DNA of 64,000 bases from Flavobacterium psychrophilum DSM 3660 = ATCC 49418. Its GTDB lineage: Bacteria > Bacteroidota > Bacteroidia > Flavobacteriales > Flavobacteriaceae. Below are positions 1-10,141 of this stretch, piece after piece (position 1 is the first letter of the stretch; every line of letters starts with the position of its first letter). A model generated the notes under the pieces. It was not told the origin of the DNA. It made no database searches and was given only the letters and a program-made list of their open reading frames with translations. The stretch is taken from contig NZ_MUHE01000007.1 of NCBI RefSeq assembly GCF_002217405.1, forward strand, positions 33,166 through 97,165, read 5' to 3'. Made by a program: the position numbers and the translations under genes.

Positions 1-679
1 ATAAAACATTAGTGCCATGATTGTTTCCAGTATAAAAATTAGTCGAATTATTCACAAAATTATACCCGCCTAATATTAGCCCTCTTGTACGCAAACTTGC
101 AAATGGATCTGCTGTATTTACTCCAGGAAAACCAGCATCTAAAATAGCTACGACTTTACCCGAACCCGTATAATTTTGTTGATGCAAAACATGGCAATTT
201 AGCATTTGTACCTGATTGGCAGAATTACCATAATTATAAGCAATCTGGGTTTCGTTAGCATCTAATAATTTATTTGATTTTTCTTCGTTTTTTATAGACT
301 GAGCCATTCTCACTCCTGGATTTAAAGAATGATTGGCATACTGAATATGATCTACAAACGACAAACCAGATAAAACTGCAATATCGGTTTGTAGTCCTCG
401 AACATGAACCATATTTAACCATTTCGATTTGGCCAAAACAGCAATTCCAATCGAAGCTGTAATTTGGTCTACATAAGGTTGGTGTATTGGGGCATCTTTA
501 ATATCTAATGCAATTCCTTGCGTGGTTCGTCTATCTAGAGAACGTTGCATTAGTTCAGATAAAGGATTACTATAAAAAACTGATGCGTTTGGTTTATCTT
601 TAAAATACACCCAAGCATCTTCTTGTGAAAACGCATTTACCGATATGGTGAAAACTAAAAAAAGTAGTGTTTTTTTCAT
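1..679 (-). CDS. S8 family serine protease, N-terminal part (cut by window edge)
   Basis: The ORF starts at an ATG at 679 and runs off the left edge, so only about 226 residues are seen. It begins with a signal peptide (MKKTLLFLVFTISVNAFSQ), which indicates export. The subtilisin catalytic aspartate lies in VAILDAGFPG (D181) and the catalytic histidine in NHGTNV (H221); the serine motif would lie outside the window. Between signal peptide and catalytic domain is a stretch of about 150 residues that resembles an inhibitor-like propeptide. In Flavobacteriaceae such proteases usually carry a C-terminal T9SS sorting domain; that end is not visible here. Family assignment is firm, substrate unknown. 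Confidence 0.85.
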   Translation of the reverse strand, partial: MKKTLLFLVFTISVNAFSQEDAWVYFKDKPNASVFYSNPLSELMQRSLDRRTTQGIALDIKDAPIHQPYVDQITASIGIAVLAKSKWLNMVHVRGLQTDIAVLSGLSFVDHIQYANHSLNPGVRMAQSIKNEEKSNKLLDANETQIAYNYGNSANQVQMLNCHVLHQQNYTGSGKVVAILDAGFPGVNTADPFASLRTRGLILGGYNFVNNSTNFYTGNNHGTNVL

Positions 680-1195
680 GGTTGACTAAATTTTTTGAAT
701 GTTCAAATATACACAAAGAAATTATACTTTTAAAATATAAAGTTAACCCGTAGTATAATATAAAAAAAGGCTATTCATTACACAAAAATAAATTAACACT
801 TTCAATTACATTATTTTAAGTTAGTAATTTTCTCTTAATTCTAGAATAAACATATTTTTTAAACCTCATTATTTGAGGGTTAACAAAAGGATTGGGCTTT
901 GCGCAACAAACGAATTTGACTGAACTCCTAAAAAATATAATGAAGTAATCATTTTGAGGCAAAAAAAGCTTCAAAAAAAATTTCTACCTCAATCCCTAAC
1001 CAAAATACTCTAAATAATAGAATTAAACCCTAATTTTAAGTAAAAATCCTTTTTCGAGACTTTACTAAAGATAATAAATTAAGCAAAAATAAGAACAATT
1101 GAGTCCCTCTTTTTATGCAACTAATTCTAAAACATATTGCTTTTGAAATCAACTCAATATACATTATATTTGCACATCAATAAATAATCTAAAAA
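680..1195. other. Intergenic region between divergent S8 protease and ettA
   Basis: This is 516 bp of very AT-rich DNA between two divergent genes. No ORF with protein-like composition is seen. The right end carries the ettA promoter. The rest shows no hairpin or repeat that I can support. Confidence 0.6.
1143..1172 (+). promoter_or_regulatory. ettA promoter (TTG / TATATTTG)
   Basis: A TTG at 1143-1145 is followed after 19 nt by TATATTTG at 1165-1172. This matches the Bacteroidetes primary-sigma promoter consensus TTG-N17-23-TAnnTTTG. The predicted transcription start is near 1179, giving a leader of about 17 nt before the ATG at 1196. Confidence 0.7.
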
Positions 1196-2887
1196 ATGTC
1201 AGACGATAAGAAAGTAATATTCTCAATGTCAAAATTGAGTAAAACCTACCAAGGAGCAGACAAACAAGTCCTAAAAAATATTTATTTAAGCTTTTTTTAT
1301 GGAGCAAAAATTGGAATTTTAGGTCTTAATGGCTCAGGAAAATCTTCACTATTGAAGATTATTGCAGGAGTCGATAAAAATTACCAAGGTGACGTAGTTT
1401 TTGCACCAGGTTACACTGTAGGCTATTTAGAACAAGAACCTATTCTTGATGATTCGAAAACCGTTATCGAAATTGTTCGTGAAGGCGTTGCCGAAACTAT
1501 GGCTGTTCTAGACGAGTTTAACAAAATAAACGATATGTTTGGCTTGCCAGAATATTATGAAGATGCTGATAAGATGGACAAACTAATGGATCGTCAGGCA
1601 GCTTTGCAAGACAAAATAGATTCGTTAGGCGCTTGGGAAATAGACACCAAACTAGAAATAGCTATGGATGCTTTGCGCACACCAGAGGCAGACACACCAA
1701 TTAAAAATTTATCAGGAGGAGAGCGTCGTCGTGTAGCTTTATGCCGTTTATTACTGCAACAACCTGACGTATTGTTACTCGATGAGCCTACGAATCACTT
1801 AGATGCAGAAAGTGTACTTTGGCTAGAACAACATTTAGCGCAATATGCAGGGACTGTAATTGCTGTAACACACGATAGATATTTCCTTGACAATGTTGCA
1901 GGTTGGATTCTTGAGTTAGATAGAGGGGAAGGTATTCCTTGGAAAGGAAATTATTCTTCTTGGTTAGACCAAAAATCGAGCAGAATGGCACTCGAAGAAA
2001 AAGTAGCTTCAAAACGTCGTAAAAACTTAGAACGTGAGTTAGACTGGGTTCGTCAAGGAGCAAAAGGTCGTCAGACCAAACAAAAAGCACGTTTACAAAA
2101 TTATGATAAGTTATTAAACGAAGATCAGAAACAATTAGATGAAAATCTAGAAATTTACATTCCAAACGGGCCTCGTTTAGGAACAAATGTTATAGAAGCT
2201 AAAAATGTTGCTAAAGCATTTGGCGATAAGTTGTTATACGACAATTTAAATTTTACCTTACCTCAGGCCGGAATAGTTGGCGTTATCGGACCAAATGGTG
2301 CTGGTAAATCGACTATTTTTAGAATGATAATGGGAGAACAAGAAACTGATTCTGGCGAATTTTTAGTTGGAGAAACTGTAAAAATAGCCTATGTAGATCA
2401 ATCGCATTCTAACATAGACCCTAACAAATCTATCTGGGAAAATTTCTCTGACGGTCAAGAACTCATTATGATGGGTGGCAGACAAGTAAATTCTCGTGCT
2501 TATTTATCTCGTTTCAACTTTGGAGGTGGAGAGCAAAACAAGAAAGTAAACACTCTTTCTGGAGGAGAACGCAACCGTTTGCACCTAGCCATGACACTAA
2601 AAGAAGAAGGAAATGTACTATTGTTAGATGAGCCTACAAATGATTTAGATGTAAATACTCTCCGTGCACTAGAAGAAGGTTTAGAAAACTTTGCTGGTTG
2701 TGCTGTGGTTATCTCTCACGACAGATGGTTTTTAGATAGAATATGTACTCACATTCTAGCATTTGAAGGTGATTCGGAAGTGTATTATTTTGAAGGAGGT
2801 TTCTCTGAATATGAAGAAAACAAGAAAAAACGTCTGGGTGGAGATTTAACACCTAAACGTTTGAAATACAGAAAACTAATAAGATAA
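1196..2887 (+). CDS. ettA: Energy-dependent translational throttle protein EttA (ABC-F ATPase)
   Basis: This soluble ABC-F protein binds the ribosomal E site and couples ATP level to translation. It has 563 residues, close to the usual 555. Two ABC domains are present: Walker A GLNGSGKSS at 43-51 and GPNGAGKST near 362, signature LSGGERRR near 173 and LSGGERNRL near 457, and DEPTNHLD / DEPTNDLD Walker B motifs. Between them lies a basic linker with long charged helices (KRRKNLERELDWVRQG), the tRNA-interaction segment. No membrane segments occur, which excludes a transporter. It is a single-gene unit with its own promoter and a terminator about 180 nt downstream. Confidence 0.95.
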   Translation: MSDDKKVIFSMSKLSKTYQGADKQVLKNIYLSFFYGAKIGILGLNGSGKSSLLKIIAGVDKNYQGDVVFAPGYTVGYLEQEPILDDSKTVIEIVREGVAETMAVLDEFNKINDMFGLPEYYEDADKMDKLMDRQAALQDKIDSLGAWEIDTKLEIAMDALRTPEADTPIKNLSGGERRRVALCRLLLQQPDVLLLDEPTNHLDAESVLWLEQHLAQYAGTVIAVTHDRYFLDNVAGWILELDRGEGIPWKGNYSSWLDQKSSRMALEEKVASKRRKNLERELDWVRQGAKGRQTKQKARLQNYDKLLNEDQKQLDENLEIYIPNGPRLGTNVIEAKNVAKAFGDKLLYDNLNFTLPQAGIVGVIGPNGAGKSTIFRMIMGEQETDSGEFLVGETVKIAYVDQSHSNIDPNKSIWENFSDGQELIMMGGRQVNSRAYLSRFNFGGGEQNKKVNTLSGGERNRLHLAMTLKEEGNVLLLDEPTNDLDVNTLRALEEGLENFAGCAVVISHDRWFLDRICTHILAFEGDSEVYYFEGGFSEYEENKKKRLGGDLTPKRLKYRKLIR

Positions 2888-3065
2888 CATCCATTAATTC
2901 TTTAATATAAAGTCTTTTTAAATATTTAGGATTTACCACAAGGACTAAAATTTTAGCTACAAACCAAGTTTACAAAACTTGGATAAAAATAAAACTCATG
3001 TGAAGTAATCCTAACGAATAAACGCCGTAATTAATAGAAGTTAATACATCATATTATTTATTTTG

Positions 3066-3090
3066 AATCCTGACTTTGTCAGGATTTTTT
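3066..3090 (+). terminator. Rho-independent terminator downstream of ettA
   Basis: Stem AATCCTGAC (3066-3074), loop TTT, stem GTCAGGATT (3078-3086), followed by a run of T. It lies about 180 nt after the ettA stop codon. Confidence 0.8.
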
Positions 3091-3221
3091 TTTATAATCA
3101 TTAAAATTCTTTTGCCATTTAAATAGGAAAATAGGAAACCGTATGAAAGGGCAACCTTATTTTTGGGGTTATCAAAAATATTAGGCTTACCTTAATTTAC
3201 TAATGCGAGTATTCTAAAAAA

Positions 3222-3252
3222 AGCTGTCCGAAAAAAAACTTTTCGGACAGCT
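3222..3252 (-). terminator. Bidirectional terminator hairpin between ettA and clpB
   Basis: Perfect 13-bp stem AGCTGTCCGAAAA (3222-3234) / TTTTCGGACAGCT (3240-3252) with A-runs before and after it, so it can work on either strand. It most likely ends clpB transcription. Confidence 0.7.
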
Positions 3253-3310
3253 AAAAAAATTATTTATACCAATTTAGCTTTAAAAATACTGGAATATTTA
3301 TTGAGGATGT

Positions 3311-3381
3311 TGTCATTCCGAGGAACGAGGAATCTCATAATTTGAATAACTTGATGAGATTCCTCGTTCCTCGGAATGACA
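3311..3381. repeat. 28-bp perfect inverted repeat (GTCATTCCGAGGAACGAGGA type)
   Basis: Left arm 3311-3338 and right arm 3354-3381 are perfect reverse complements over 28 nt, separated by a 15-nt AT-rich spacer. The core is TGTCATTCCGAGGAACGAGG. It sits between two convergent genes. I recall similar palindromes scattered in Bacteroidetes genomes, but only this copy is in the window. It has no terminal duplication or ORF that would make it a recognisable insertion sequence. Confidence 0.85.
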
Positions 3382-3416
3382 AACTGTATATTTTTTTATC
3401 CCAGTAAATTTAAACT

Positions 3417-6017
3417 TTAAATGGTATTAGATTGGTTCCTGAAAACTAATTTTCCATCAAAAGCATCTAATAAAATAATGCTATCGGTTGCTATAGTTCC
3501 TGCCAAAATTTCCTTCGATAATTGGTTTAATACATCACGTTGTATAACTCTCTTTACTGGTCTAGCACCAAATTGGGGATCATACCCTTTTTCAGATAAA
3601 TAAGCAATCGCTTCTGGAGTAGCGTCCATAGTTATTCCTTGTAATGCTAGCATTTTAGTTACCGATTTGAGTTGTAAACCTACAATTTGGGCAATATTAG
3701 CATTTGTAAGTGGTGTAAACATTACAATTTCGTCGATACGATTAATAAATTCTGGACGAACGGTTTGTTTCAGCAAGGCTAGAACTTCTACTTTTGCAGC
3801 TTCAGTTGCAGCATCGAGACTTCCTTTGAGATTCTCAAATTTATCCTGAATTATTTGGCTTCCCATATTAGAAGTCATAATAATAATGGTATTTTTAAAA
3901 TCGGCTAAACGTCCTTTATTATCTGTTAATCGTCCTTCATCTAATACTTGCAATAGAATATTAAAAGTGTCAGGATGTGCTTTCTCAATTTCATCTAATA
4001 AAATTACAGAATATGGTTTTCTACGAACGGCTTCCGTAAGCTGACCTCCTTCGTCATAACCTACATATCCTGGAGGCGCACCAACTAATCTACTCACACT
4101 GTGACGCTCTTGGTATTCGCTCATATCTATTCTAGTCATGGCATTTTCATCATCAAAAAGATATTCGGCTAGTGCTTTTGCTAATTCGGTTTTTCCTACA
4201 CCAGTTGTACCTAAGAAAAGAAAGGTTCCAACTGGTTTTTTTAAGTCTTGTAAACCAGCACGACTTCTACGAACTGCATCGCTCACGGCTTCTATGGCTT
4301 CTTCTTGTCCCACGACTCTTCTATGTAATTCTTGTTCTAGATGTAAGAGTTTTTCACGTTCTCCTTGCAACATTTTCATCACTGGAATCCCTGTCCATTT
4401 TGCGACTACTTCGGCAATATCTTCTCTAGTTACTTCTTCTTTTATTAAGGAAGTACCTGATTGGTTTTCTATTAATTGTTTTTGTAAAACGTCTAATCGT
4501 TCTTGTGATTCTTTTATTTTTCCGTAACGTATTTCTGCTACTTTTCCGTAATCGCCATCACGCTCTGCACGTTCGGCTTCATATTTAAAATCCTCAATTT
4601 CTGTTTTTATAGCTTGAATATTATCGACCACATCTTTTTCAGACTTCCATTTGGCATAAATCTCGTTTCGATCTTCTTTTAGATTTGCCAAATCCATTCC
4701 TAATATTTTGAGTTTACTTTCGTCTTTTTCTCTTTTAATGGCTTCAATTTCAATCTCTAGTTGCATGATTTTTCGATCCAGAACATCTAATTCTTCTGGT
4801 TTTGAATTGATTTCCATGCGCAGTTTTGAAGCCGCTTCATCCATCAAATCGATCGCTTTGTCTGGTAAAAAACGGTTGGTTATATAACGTTGAGACAATT
4901 CGACTGCAGCAATAATGGCTTCATCTTTTATCTGAACTTTATGGTGCGTTTCGTATTTCTCTTTAATTCCTCGCAGGATAGAAATGGCACTTTCAGTATC
5001 TGGTTCTTCTACCATAATTTTCTGAAAACGGCGCTCGAGTGCTTTATCTTTTTCAAAATATTTTTGATATTCATCTAAAGTTGTAGCACCAATGGCTCGC
5101 AATTCTCCTCGTGCTAGAGCGGGTTTTAGTATATTTGCTGCATCCATAGCCCCTTCGCCTCCACCAGCGCCAACAAGTGTGTGTATTTCGTCTATAAATA
5201 AAACGATATCTCCTTCGGCGGCAGTAACTTCTTTTACCACAGCTTTTAACCGTTCTTCAAATTCTCCTTTGTATTTTGCTCCTGCGATTAATGCTCCCAT
5301 ATCGAGTGAGAATACTATTTTATCTTTTAGGTTATCAGGAACATCTCCATCTACAATTCTGTGAGCCAATCCTTCAGCGATTGCGGTTTTTCCAACACCA
5401 GGTTCTCCTACCAGCATTGGGTTATTTTTAGTTCTACGGGTTAAAATTTGTAATACACGACGAATTTCCTCATCACGTCCAATTACAGGGTCTAGTTTTC
5501 CGTTTTTAGCTAATTCGTTAAGGTTTTTGGCGTATTTATTTAATGAGTTATAATTTTCTTCGGCAGATGCAGAAGTTACTCTTTCGCCTTTTCTAAGTTC
5601 ATCAATAGAAGCTTTTAATCCTTTTTCGGTTACGCCTTGATCTTTTAATATTTGGGCTACTTTGCTTTTTGAGGCAAAAATAGCTAGGAGTAAATGCTCG
5701 ATAGAAACAAATTCATCGTTCATTTTTTTTGCGATGATTTCAGCTTCGTTTAGCATTGTGTTTGCGGTTCTGGAAAGCATAATTTCGCCACCAGAAACCT
5801 TTGGAAAGCTCTGAATTGTGCTGTCTAAAATTTGTTGAAACAAAGGCACATTTATATTGAGTTTTTTCAAAATAAACGGAGCAACATTTTCATCAACATC
5901 AAAAATGGCTTTAAAAATGTGTTCGTTTTCTATTTGCTGCTGTCCGAAGCTTTGGGCTAATTGTTGTGCTGCCTGAATGGCTTCTTGAGATTTGATTGTA
6001 AATTTATTAATATTCAT
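3417..6017 (-). CDS. clpB: ATP-dependent disaggregase ClpB
   Basis: This hexameric AAA+ chaperone pulls polypeptides out of aggregates together with DnaK. It has 866 residues, normal for the family. A Clp N domain (two Clp_N repeats, residues 1-145) is followed by the first AAA domain (Walker [10 protein letters not shown] near 203, Walker [15 protein letters not shown]), a long coiled-coil middle domain around residues 400-520 that distinguishes ClpB from ClpA/ClpC, and a second AAA domain (GTTGVGKTE near 601). There is no ClpP-binding loop that I recognise. It is a single-gene unit. No TAnnTTTG box is obvious upstream, so a stress-type promoter is possible. Confidence 0.97.
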   Translation of the reverse strand: MNINKFTIKSQEAIQAAQQLAQSFGQQQIENEHIFKAIFDVDENVAPFILKKLNINVPLFQQILDSTIQSFPKVSGGEIMLSRTANTMLNEAEIIAKKMNDEFVSIEHLLLAIFASKSKVAQILKDQGVTEKGLKASIDELRKGERVTSASAEENYNSLNKYAKNLNELAKNGKLDPVIGRDEEIRRVLQILTRRTKNNPMLVGEPGVGKTAIAEGLAHRIVDGDVPDNLKDKIVFSLDMGALIAGAKYKGEFEERLKAVVKEVTAAEGDIVLFIDEIHTLVGAGGGEGAMDAANILKPALARGELRAIGATTLDEYQKYFEKDKALERRFQKIMVEEPDTESAISILRGIKEKYETHHKVQIKDEAIIAAVELSQRYITNRFLPDKAIDLMDEAASKLRMEINSKPEELDVLDRKIMQLEIEIEAIKREKDESKLKILGMDLANLKEDRNEIYAKWKSEKDVVDNIQAIKTEIEDFKYEAERAERDGDYGKVAEIRYGKIKESQERLDVLQKQLIENQSGTSLIKEEVTREDIAEVVAKWTGIPVMKMLQGEREKLLHLEQELHRRVVGQEEAIEAVSDAVRRSRAGLQDLKKPVGTFLFLGTTGVGKTELAKALAEYLFDDENAMTRIDMSEYQERHSVSRLVGAPPGYVGYDEGGQLTEAVRRKPYSVILLDEIEKAHPDTFNILLQVLDEGRLTDNKGRLADFKNTIIIMTSNMGSQIIQDKFENLKGSLDAATEAAKVEVLALLKQTVRPEFINRIDEIVMFTPLTNANIAQIVGLQLKSVTKMLALQGITMDATPEAIAYLSEKGYDPQFGARPVKRVIQRDVLNQLSKEILAGTIATDSIILLDAFDGKLVFRNQSNTI

Positions 6018-6187
6018 ATTTTTTAGGTTTGTTGTTTTCTTAATAGCTAGTTATAGTAAATAATCGTCAATTGTTATTCCAATAAAAATAAAAGGACAAA
6101 ATGTCTTATAATCAGTATTTAACAACGCCAAAATGACTTAAAGCATGACGAAATAAATAAAAAACATGGTGGGTTAGTAGAAAATAA

Positions 6188-6222
6188 AAAAGCACAAAAT
6201 TCGTAATGAACTTTGTGCTTTT
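6188..6222 (-). terminator. Terminator downstream of the DUF349 gene
   Basis: Stem AAAGCACAAA / TTTGTGCTTT (6189-6198 / 6212-6221) flanked by A-rich and T-rich sequence, 20 nt past the DUF349 stop codon. It could also stop readthrough from the other strand. Confidence 0.65.
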
Positions 6223-6241
6223 TGTAATGGTTAGAAACAAA

Positions 6242-8119
6242 TTACATTTGTCTAATTTGTTTTAGTTTTTCTTTCCAGGTAGCTAATTCTTCTTTGTGAC
6301 GCTCTATGTTTTTCATTACTTCAAGCACCATCGGATTGTCTTTTTTAGACTTGGCAAAAAACTGAATATTGTTTTCTAATTGGAAAATTTCGTTTTGTAC
6401 TTCTTCTACTTTTCTAGTTAAGAAAATTTTCTCATTATCAATTTTTCTGGTATCATTAGATTCTGACAAATTGTCCATTCTATTGCTAAAACGCATCATA
6501 TCAGCATCTTTTTTGCTTAAACTCAATTTTTCGAAAAGAACGTCTAATATTTTATTAAATTTCCCTTCAATATGTCGCCTTGCAAAAGGTACTTTTCCTA
6601 TGTTTTTCCAAGTTTCAATATGAGATTTTATAGCATCAAGATCTGTTTTGTGCTCTCCAACTAATTCAAATGATTTTAATGTTTCTAAGTATTCTTTTTT
6701 CTTTTCAAAAGCAGCGAGTTCAACCTCTTCATTTTCGTTTTTCTCGGCATGCAATCTGTCGAAATAATGATTACAAGCTTCTTTAAATGCTACCCAAACT
6801 GAATCCGAATATTTTTTTGGCACATGCCCTATTTGTTTCCATTCCTCTTGAATTTTCTTCATGATAGGAGTCGAAACATTAAAATCTGTACTTTCTTGCA
6901 ATTCTTTAGCACGAGTTACTAATGCGTTTTTCTTATCTAGATTTGTATTTTGGTCTTTTTTTATGTCTTTATAAAAAGAGTTCTTGTGCACATTAAAGTT
7001 ACGCACAGCATTTTTAAAATCGCTCCAAGTTTCTTCATTTACTTCGGCAGGTACTTTTCCTGCGCTAAAAAAACGATCACGCAAAGCTTCTATTTTTTCT
7101 ACTTGAGCTTGCCAGCCAGAGTGTACAGTAATTTTTTCGGAAGTAATAGCATCTATAGCAGCAATTATTTCTTTTTTCTGGTTTAAATTTTCAACCTCAG
7201 AACCTCTTTGTTTTTCAAAAATAAGTTCTCGTTTATCATGCATTTGCTTGGTAAAATCGCTAAAAACAGCCCAAATTTCCTCACGATTTTCTCTAGAAAC
7301 AGGTCCTATATCTTCTTTCCAGATTTTATGTAATGATTGCAATTCTCTAAAAGCCTTCATTACATCAGATTCATTTATAAGTTCCTGTGCACGAGCAATT
7401 ATTTTAAGTTTTGCTTCAAGATTGTGTTTAAAATCTATATCACGAGCTTCTCGATCTAAATGCAAATAATCGTAAAAATTCTCAACATGAAAATGAAAAT
7501 TATTCCAAACATGGTTATATTTATCTTTAGGAATCGCCCCAGCGGTTTTCCAACGCTCTCTTAAATCATTAAACTGTTTAAGATTGTCTTTTATGTTTTC
7601 GCCAGGATTAATTAATGATTTTAATTCCTCAATAAGTGCCAAACGGGTTTGCAAATTAGCTTTCAAATCCGATTCTAAACCCTTAAAATACGTATTTTTT
7701 TTACTTCTAAACTCACTGTATAAAGAATCGAATTTAGATTTTAAAGGAAAATTATAGTCAAATTCTTCGCTAAATTCTGGATTTTCATGAGCAAACGCTT
7801 CCTTTTTTTCTTCGATAAAATGGTTGTATTTAGACAAGAAAACTGATTTTATTTCTTCAATATGGTTTTTTACAGCCATAATTTTATCCGAAACTACAAT
7901 TTTTTCTAGTGCAGCAACTAAACTCTCCATATCCATTGCATCATAATTCGGCATCGGAATATCATGACTTTCGCCAATAGTTACATCTTCGCTAACCTCA
8001 GCGTTTAGATTTTCGATTGTTTCAATCGCTTCATTTCTAGAATCTTGCACTTCTTTTTCTGATTCTAATACTTCATTTCCATCTACCACAGGTAGGTTAT
8101 CGTGTTGCTTGTCTTGCAT
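6242..8119 (-). CDS. DUF349 domain-containing coiled-coil protein
   Basis: A 625-residue, highly charged, mainly helical protein with no signal peptide or membrane segment. It contains about five repeats of the DUF349 type, recognisable by units such as LRERWKTAGAIPKDKYNHVW, EEWKQIGHVPKKYSDSVW and ETWKNIGKVPFARRH, each with a conserved W-x-x-x-G-x-x-P pattern. The N terminus (1-60) is acidic and the C terminus ends in a coiled coil. The family is universal in Bacteroidetes; its biochemical function is unknown to me. It is transcribed alone, behind clpB and in the same direction. Confidence 0.88.
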   Translation of the reverse strand: MQDKQHDNLPVVDGNEVLESEKEVQDSRNEAIETIENLNAEVSEDVTIGESHDIPMPNYDAMDMESLVAALEKIVVSDKIMAVKNHIEEIKSVFLSKYNHFIEEKKEAFAHENPEFSEEFDYNFPLKSKFDSLYSEFRSKKNTYFKGLESDLKANLQTRLALIEELKSLINPGENIKDNLKQFNDLRERWKTAGAIPKDKYNHVWNNFHFHVENFYDYLHLDREARDIDFKHNLEAKLKIIARAQELINESDVMKAFRELQSLHKIWKEDIGPVSRENREEIWAVFSDFTKQMHDKRELIFEKQRGSEVENLNQKKEIIAAIDAITSEKITVHSGWQAQVEKIEALRDRFFSAGKVPAEVNEETWSDFKNAVRNFNVHKNSFYKDIKKDQNTNLDKKNALVTRAKELQESTDFNVSTPIMKKIQEEWKQIGHVPKKYSDSVWVAFKEACNHYFDRLHAEKNENEEVELAAFEKKKEYLETLKSFELVGEHKTDLDAIKSHIETWKNIGKVPFARRHIEGKFNKILDVLFEKLSLSKKDADMMRFSNRMDNLSESNDTRKIDNEKIFLTRKVEEVQNEIFQLENNIQFFAKSKKDNPMVLEVMKNIERHKEELATWKEKLKQIRQM

Positions 8120-8440
8120 GTTGCAAAATATTTACAGTTATTATTATGCCGAAGATACTAAAAACCTATGAAAACAAAAAGCAAAATAAAAATTAAAGTT
8201 ACAAGAAATATTTTTTTTAGGAGCTATTTCCAGCTATCCGTTACAATCTTTTGTTTTTTAAAGAAAAAAACAAAAGGATTTTCACTACTATCTGGGCTAT
8301 CATCATGATTCTTGGTATAATTTTGCCAAAATCATTCAATCTTATTTCGGAATTTCAAAAGCATATTACAAGATTTTTTTTTTAAAATTAAATCATATAA
8401 TTTTCACTTTTTCATACATTTACCCCAAATTATACAAAAA
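8120..8440. other. Intergenic region between divergent DUF349 and thiN genes
   Basis: No coding sequence is seen in these 321 bp. They contain copy A of the dispersed hairpin element (8217-8298). A TACATTTA sequence near 8414-8421 is a weak candidate promoter for the downstream gene. Confidence 0.6.
8217..8298 (+). repeat. Dispersed structured element, copy A
   Basis: Conserved left flank AGGAGCTATTTCCAGCTATC then CGTTACAATC, a hairpin, then GGATTTTCACTACTATC and GGGCT. Hairpin: AATC (8245-8248) pairs with GATT (8277-8280), G8276 is unpaired, and TTTTGTTTTTT (8249-8259) pairs with AAAAAACAAAA (8265-8275). The other copies are at 12610, 35763, 39570, 50045 and 56600. Confidence 0.8.
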
Positions 8441-9103
8441 ATGTCATCACACCATATTGTTCGAGACGACCAAGAACCAGCACTAATCATTGCAAACGGA
8501 GCGGCTTGCAGTTCAGAATTATTAGGACAATTACTAGAATGGTCACCACTTGTCATCGTTTTAGATTCGGCAATAGAACGAGTTTTAGAATTAGGAATTA
8601 AAGTCGATGTTTTACTAGGAGATTTCGACCGTGGTTTCGATCCCGAATATTATATAGACAAACAATTCCCAATCGAAATAGTACACGCACCAGACCAAAA
8701 TAAAACGGATCTCGAGAAAGCATTCGATTATCTTATAGAACGAAAAATCCCAATGGCAAATGTTGTCTGGGCAACAGGAAAAAGAGCAGACCACACTATT
8801 ACAAATCTAACCAATATTGTTCGCTATCGAAATTTATTAAAAATTGTAATTATAGACGACCACTCGAAAATATTTTTATTACCTACTAAATTTAAAAAAT
8901 GGTACACTGCCAACACCCCAATTTCCTTAATCCCAATAGGGATAGTCTCAGAAATTTATTCTAAAAATTTGTTTTATCCATTAGAAAACGACACCTTAAC
9001 AATTGGATACCGAACAGGAAGTAGCAACCATGTTGTTGAAGACGGCATTGTAACAATCGAACACCAAAAAGGCGATTTACTCATTATGGAATGTTTAGAT
9101 TAA
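8441..9103 (+). CDS. thiN: Thiamine pyrophosphokinase
   Basis: Transfers pyrophosphate from ATP to thiamine to make thiamine diphosphate in the cytoplasm. The 220 residues match the family length. Recognised motifs: VLLGDFDR near residue 57-64 (the GDxDS-type acidic motif, here GDFDR), NKTDLEKAFDYL (the D-x-x-x-TD-x-x-K-A motif), WATGKRADHTITN (substrate-binding GxRxDH), and the C-terminal TGSSNHV (substrate-binding S/N). No thiamine riboswitch is visible upstream, and no other thiamine genes are nearby. It is followed 78 nt later by rlmF in the same direction, so the two may share a transcript. Confidence 0.9.
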   Translation: MSSHHIVRDDQEPALIIANGAACSSELLGQLLEWSPLVIVLDSAIERVLELGIKVDVLLGDFDRGFDPEYYIDKQFPIEIVHAPDQNKTDLEKAFDYLIERKIPMANVVWATGKRADHTITNLTNIVRYRNLLKIVIIDDHSKIFLLPTKFKKWYTANTPISLIPIGIVSEIYSKNLFYPLENDTLTIGYRTGSSNHVVEDGIVTIEHQKGDLLIMECLD

Positions 9104-9181
9104 ATGCTAAAAAATCATTATACGATTTCTGTTCATTAAATTTCATTTTTTACAACTACCTTTACAACCGAAATTAAGATT

Positions 9182-10126
9182 ATGAAAGCTAAAATAGTTC
9201 CCGAAAAAACAAATCTTCACCCCAGAAATCTACACAAATTTGGATATGATTTTGAAGCATTAACTACCTGTTCTCCTGAACTAAAAAACCATGTTTTTAC
9301 AAACGAATATGATACTCAAACCATCAATTTTAGCAACCCTGAAGCAGTAAAAGCACTAAATAATGCTTTATTAATAGCCTATTATAACATTAAAAATTGG
9401 GGTATTCCGCAAGATTATCTTTGTCCGCCCATTCCTGGAAGAGCAGATTACCTACATTATATAGCAGATTTATTAGCCACTACAAACAACCAAATAATTC
9501 CTGAAGGCGAAAATGTAATAGGTCTAGATATAGGAATTGGCGCCAATTGTATATACCCAATAATAGGAAATGCTATATATGATTGGAGTTTTGTAGGAAC
9601 TGATATCGATGAAAAAGCGATTCAGAATTGTAAAAAAATCATCGAAAACAACCCAAAATTAATTGATGCCATAAGTTTGCAACAGCAAGTAGAATCTAGA
9701 TTTATATTCAAAAATATTATCCTTACAGATGATAAATTTGCATTTACAATTTGTAATCCACCGTTTCATAATTCGGCTGCAGAAGCTACAAAATCATCTG
9801 CAAGAAAAGTAAACAATTTGCAAGAAATTCGAACTAAAAATCCAGTTTTAAATTTTGGAGGACAAAATACCGAATTGTGGTGTGATGGTGGCGAAATAGG
9901 ATTTATTACTCAAATGATTTACGAAAGCGCAAAATACCCAATGCAAGTTTTGTGGTTTACTACATTAGTGTCTAAAAGAGAAAATTTGTCTAGCATTTAC
10001 AAGACTTTAAACAAAGTTTCTGCCGTAGAAATAAAAACAATTGATATGGCACAAGGTCAAAAAAATAGCCGAATTGTAGCTTGGACATTCTTATCAGAGT
10101 TGCAACAAAAAGCTTGGACATTTTAA
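9182..10126 (+). CDS. rlmF: 23S rRNA (adenine(1618)-N(6))-methyltransferase RlmF
   Basis: Methylates A1618 of 23S rRNA using S-adenosylmethionine. It has 314 residues. The N terminus is the family-specific LHPRNLHKFGYDFEALT; the SAM-binding glycine motif is GLDIGIGANCIYP; the catalytic N6-adenine motif is NPPFHNSAAEA. The pattern GWWCDGGE-like segment appears as LWCDGGEIGFI. All are diagnostic for this subfamily of methyltransferases. The gene converges with aroE, 15 nt between the stop codons. Confidence 0.93.
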   Translation: MKAKIVPEKTNLHPRNLHKFGYDFEALTTCSPELKNHVFTNEYDTQTINFSNPEAVKALNNALLIAYYNIKNWGIPQDYLCPPIPGRADYLHYIADLLATTNNQIIPEGENVIGLDIGIGANCIYPIIGNAIYDWSFVGTDIDEKAIQNCKKIIENNPKLIDAISLQQQVESRFIFKNIILTDDKFAFTICNPPFHNSAAEATKSSARKVNNLQEIRTKNPVLNFGGQNTELWCDGGEIGFITQMIYESAKYPMQVLWFTTLVSKRENLSSIYKTLNKVSAVEIKTIDMAQGQKNSRIVAWTFLSELQQKAWTF

Positions 10127-10141
10127 AAATACCTGACAAAA

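Larger units (their letters stand above)
2888..3416. other. Intergenic region between convergent ettA and clpB
   Basis: No coding sequence is seen in these 529 bp. They hold three inverted repeats described separately: a terminator at 3066-3086, a 13-bp hairpin at 3222-3252 and a 28-bp perfect palindrome at 3311-3381. The stretch 2888-3065 would be a long 3' untranslated region of ettA. Confidence 0.7.

Noticed and set aside
3417..6017. Antisense frames inside clpB, ettA, RND and other genes
   Set aside because: They overlap well-supported genes, have biased composition (Ser/Phe/Ile-rich) and no family resemblance.
8298..8440. Thiamine (TPP) riboswitch upstream of thiN
   Set aside because: No CUGAGA/ACCUGA-type motifs are visible in the leader.
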